From positions 3,055,521-3,119,520 of the forward strand of contig OZ022243.1 in assembly GCA_963978895.1 (NCBI GenBank): a DNA stretch of 64,000 nt, in the 5' to 3' direction. Source of the stretch: Erpobdella octoculata. Taxonomy: Eukaryota; Annelida; Clitellata; Hirudinida; Erpobdellidae. Shown here one piece after another: positions 61,620 through 64,000 of this stretch. How positions within the stretch are numbered: the first letter of the stretch is position 1; each line of letters starts with the position of its first letter. The position numbers and the translations under genes are program-made. A model generated the notes under the pieces. The model saw only the letters and a list, made by a program, of their open reading frames with translations, was not told where the DNA came from and searched no databases.

Positions 61620-62629
61620 CTCCGCTCGCTATTTGTCAATTGTGTTTTATTGACATTTTAATAAACATTTCTCACGTGCATACAAATATAACCTGAGTTG
61701 AAGTATTTTTTAAACTAATTTTTTAAACTAATTCAGAACATTTCAATCCAATGAAACTGTGAATTCATTTTTTGATCAAGTCTCATTTTTGGTAGAATTA
61801 TTTTTATTATTGAACGAACACAGTTAAATTTTTAAGAGAACATTTGGTAATTATAAGTTATGCTCAGATTATGTCAGAGTAATTCAGCCATAATCAACGG
61901 ATTTACGATGGGCTCGTAGTATCCTGTAGACGGATTTATTGATCCAGAAGGGTGTTGTACAGAGACCTTAGTCTTTTAACGACAAAACCTCGGAGCAGCT
62001 CATTAAAATTGAAATTTGTAAAGTTTTCAACAAATGATTCCTATAGATGAAGGTTGTATGCTTTACATAATGCAGATTTCTGCTAATTTTCATTTTTTCT
62101 ATTTTAACCAGTGATAACTACATCAACTCATAATGCACATGACATCTTCTGTTGTTTGTGGACTCACTTTGTCTAGTCGATACAAAAGCACTCTTTTCCA
62201 ACCAAAATGTCTTACAAAGCTTTCTTTCCTGAAAAACCCATTAACTCTTCTACAATTCGTTTCCTCCTTTTGTTTATTAATGACAGCACAAAAGATTGCG
62301 TGCCATCTGGAGATTAGAACAAGAATCATGAACCTTTTATTCTCTAATAGTCAATAAGACACTCTGTTCCATGATGTTTTATTTTCTGTTTATTGTAAAA
62401 TACAGAAAACTAACAAAAATAATTTAAGTACGAAGTTCGGTAAAAATGATTGCATTTGTCTATATTTGTTGCTAGGTCTAGATCTTAAAATTCATTAAGT
62501 TCACCTGTGAGTTCTTGTCAATTTTTCGAAATAAAACTTCTGGCACCTAAAAACTTCATTGACGAAACGCAATAAAACACATTTTTAGATCTAATTTAGC
62601 TTTTAAAGCTTTTATTTTGCACTCCGAAT
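61620..62629. other. Intergenic, no gene seen
   Basis: AT-rich. Positions 62283-62380 (CAGCACAAAAGATTGCGTGC) resemble 7965-8033 (CAGCACAAAAGAGTTGCATG), a possible dispersed repeat with weak protein-level similarity. No supported CDS. Confidence 0.45.
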
Positions 62630-63375
62630 CAGGGACGTCATTTCAGCAAAACCTCGGGAGAGGCAAAATTTGTATAAAACAAAATTGTATCTCCCTACCC
62701 CTAATGATAATTTTTTTTGTCCAAAACAGTTGATGACAAGAAAAGTAGTCGTAGCTACTTTTCCAAAAAAAATCGCAAAACATTATACACTTTTTCTCCA
62801 AAAATGTTCATAATCAGGGAAGTACATTTACATTGTTACTTTGTTACAGCCTACAAAGAATCTTCTTTGATTCTGAGAGAGAATCGGTAGTTATATACAA
62901 GACAAAAGTTATGAAATAAATTTTTCACTGTTCATGAATTTGCAGTAGCAATGAATGCATGCTGATGAAAAAGTGGCAATTCAACGGTGTTTTAGCAGAC
63001 AGACCAAGAAAAACTGTGTAAGAGGCGCTCTATAATTGTTTACATTGATTAATTGAAAAATAAATGTAACACTTCATCAGGGGTCAGTACAATAGCCTCC
63101 GCTAATGTTTCTTCGGTACGTCTCAATAAAAATAGGTAAAATAAAATTGTATAATGCATACTTCCTATTTACTGACTCCTAAAATCCTTCGGCTCCAAAA
63201 ACCCTTTTAAACCTTTTCTTATTGAAAGGCTGATGACCGGGAGAGGATCGGTAGTAGTCGTAGCTACTTTTCTGAATACTTCGAAAATGTCATGACTATA
63301 ATTTTAATAAAAACATTTTAGAAAATCCTTGGGGGGGGGCAATTGCCCGCTTTTCCACCGCAAATGACGTCCCTA
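62630..63375. mobile_element. Non-autonomous hAT-family element, 746 bp
   Basis: The left end is CAGGGACGTCATTT (62630 onward) and the right end, read on the minus strand, is TAGGGACGTCATTTG (63375 leftward). These are terminal inverted repeats differing at the first base. An exact 8-base target duplication CTCCGAAT flanks the element at 62622-62629 and 63376-63383, the hallmark of hAT transposition. Inside, GTCGTAGCTACTTTTC occurs twice in the same orientation (about 62747 and 63258). No transposase frame, so it depends on a partner in trans. Confidence 0.88.
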
Positions 63376-63383
63376 CTCCGAAT

Positions 63384-63838
63384 GCACAAAATAACGTTTG
63401 ATTTGTCAGTTTCAGTCTAAAAAAAATTCCCTCTAGATCTATTTTTACCTCAAAATAGCTTTTCTTGGACAATTTCTCCAAATTTGGTTTCTCCACAAAA
63501 AATGTTTGTATAATAAATAGAAGATTTTTTTTACTGAAGCCTGTATACATTCAGAGATAAACAGCTGAAATACAACAATCGCGATGTAAACAAACAAATG
63601 CAGTTAATACACTTACAATTTAAAACAAGTAATTGCACTGTGAAAACTATTAATTTATTTTAACTAGTTATTTAATGCCATCAATAATTAGTATTTTAAA
63701 TCACAAAAACTGATTAAGCACTAAGAAAGAAAGAGAAAGAAAGGAAAAAATAGGGAAAAACACGTCAATAACACTAGACGCTAAAGCGTATCTAAACTTG
63801 TTTATAGTTTGTCAATAATTTTGTTTTTCTTTTTACAG
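63384..63838. other. Intergenic, no gene seen
   Basis: AT-rich sequence with a GAAA-rich stretch at 63725-63745. Nothing else recognised. Confidence 0.5.
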
Positions 63839-63839
63839 A

Positions 63840-63981
63840 GTTCAGTCCAGAGACAGCTCACAGAGGACGCAATACTTGACAGTGCAACTTGTATTCAACC
63901 AGTTTAAATCACTCATCATTATCATGCATTGGCCTTTAATTTCGCTACCGGGATATTTACGCCACAAATTGTTATCTATAG
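63840..63981 (+). CDS. Possible first coding exon at the window edge
   Basis: A good acceptor (TTTTTCTTTTTACAG, ending 63838-63839) and a donor (ATAG then GTATGA at 63982) define an exon. An ATG at 63924 opens a 19-codon frame (MHWPLISLPGYLRHKLLSI) ending in phase 1, as in the family introns. The cysteine pattern of L genes is not yet visible. May be unrelated or spurious. Confidence 0.2.
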
Positions 63982-64000
63982 GTATGACAGTTTCTGGAAA

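Noticed and set aside
60402..61653. ORFs of almost 400 codons on both strands with MYVC or YIHT repeats
   Set aside because: They are translations of the ACAT microsatellite in frames without stops; there is no non-repetitive content.
62941..62990. Another hammerhead core (GCTGATGAAAAAG)
   Set aside because: No pairing stem I or stem II around it.

Overview
The window is eukaryotic and very probably animal. It is AT-rich and full of microsatellites and transposon relics, and its genes have GT-AG introns. PAN/apple plus C-type-lectin proteins, CR1-like LINEs, hAT and Helitron-like repeats, and a hammerhead-like ribozyme inside a repeat fit a lophotrochozoan such as a mollusc. That assignment is inference from general knowledge; no single sequence here proves it. 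All reading was by eye, without database searches.

The core is a tandem cluster on the + strand of one secreted-protein family, labelled L1 to L11 here (window labels, not gene symbols): L1 4572-5832, L2 8418-9650, L3 12700-15467, L4 20583-22423, L5 28133-29100 (frameshifted), L6 36243-37211, L7 39489-40882, L8 43770-46530, L9 49637-51463, L10 53917-57128, L11 58453-60281. Each has the same plan. Exon 1 encodes a signal peptide or signal anchor plus a six-cysteine PAN/apple-like module with spacing C-x16/17-C-x3-C-x7-C-x10/11-C-x18/19-C. Exon 2 encodes the first half of a C-type-lectin-like domain and exon 3 the second half. Both introns are phase 1. L2 has one extra intron inside the lectin domain. 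The calcium and sugar motifs of classical C-type lectins (EPN/QPD and the Asp of WND) are not seen, so ligand binding is probably not the classical calcium-dependent type.

Three subgroups are clear. Group A (L4, L5, L6) has short exons 1 and 2. Group B (L3, L8, L9, L10) has a longer N-terminus, a 192-base exon 2 and usually an NxT/S site beside the fifth PAN cysteine. The remainder (L1, L7, L11, and the divergent L2) are single members. Group A genes and L8/L9 share an upstream block of about 160 to 300 bases ending in a TATA-like box, although their coding exons differ strongly.

Between the genes lie broken copies: an orphan exon 3 with an intact frame and splice acceptor (32409-32713), an exon 3 with one nonsense codon (19463-19766), a three-exon relic of L7 (41869-42672), and smaller exon-3 pieces at 33374-33428 (minus strand), 37302-37474, 38405-38545, 42808-42889 and 47657-47886. 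The locus has grown and decayed by repeated tandem duplication.

The rest is repeats. Degraded CR1-like LINEs lie at about 3437-4045, 24062-24530, 34090-35200, 47955-48720 and 54410-55320. Helitron-like elements with a purine-rich minisatellite core lie at 365-900, 1223-1830, 21239-22120, 23343-23860 and 30536-30905. A non-autonomous hAT element with an 8-bp target duplication lies at 62630-63375. A palindromic element at 33956-35594 carries hammerhead-like motifs in both arms and is split by a LINE. A 17-bp hairpin-forming satellite lies at 30999-31910. There are long TTA and ACAT arrays and a 5S-rRNA-derived fragment at 45533-45592. The two most notable points are the gene family with its shared promoter block and the palindromic hammerhead element.
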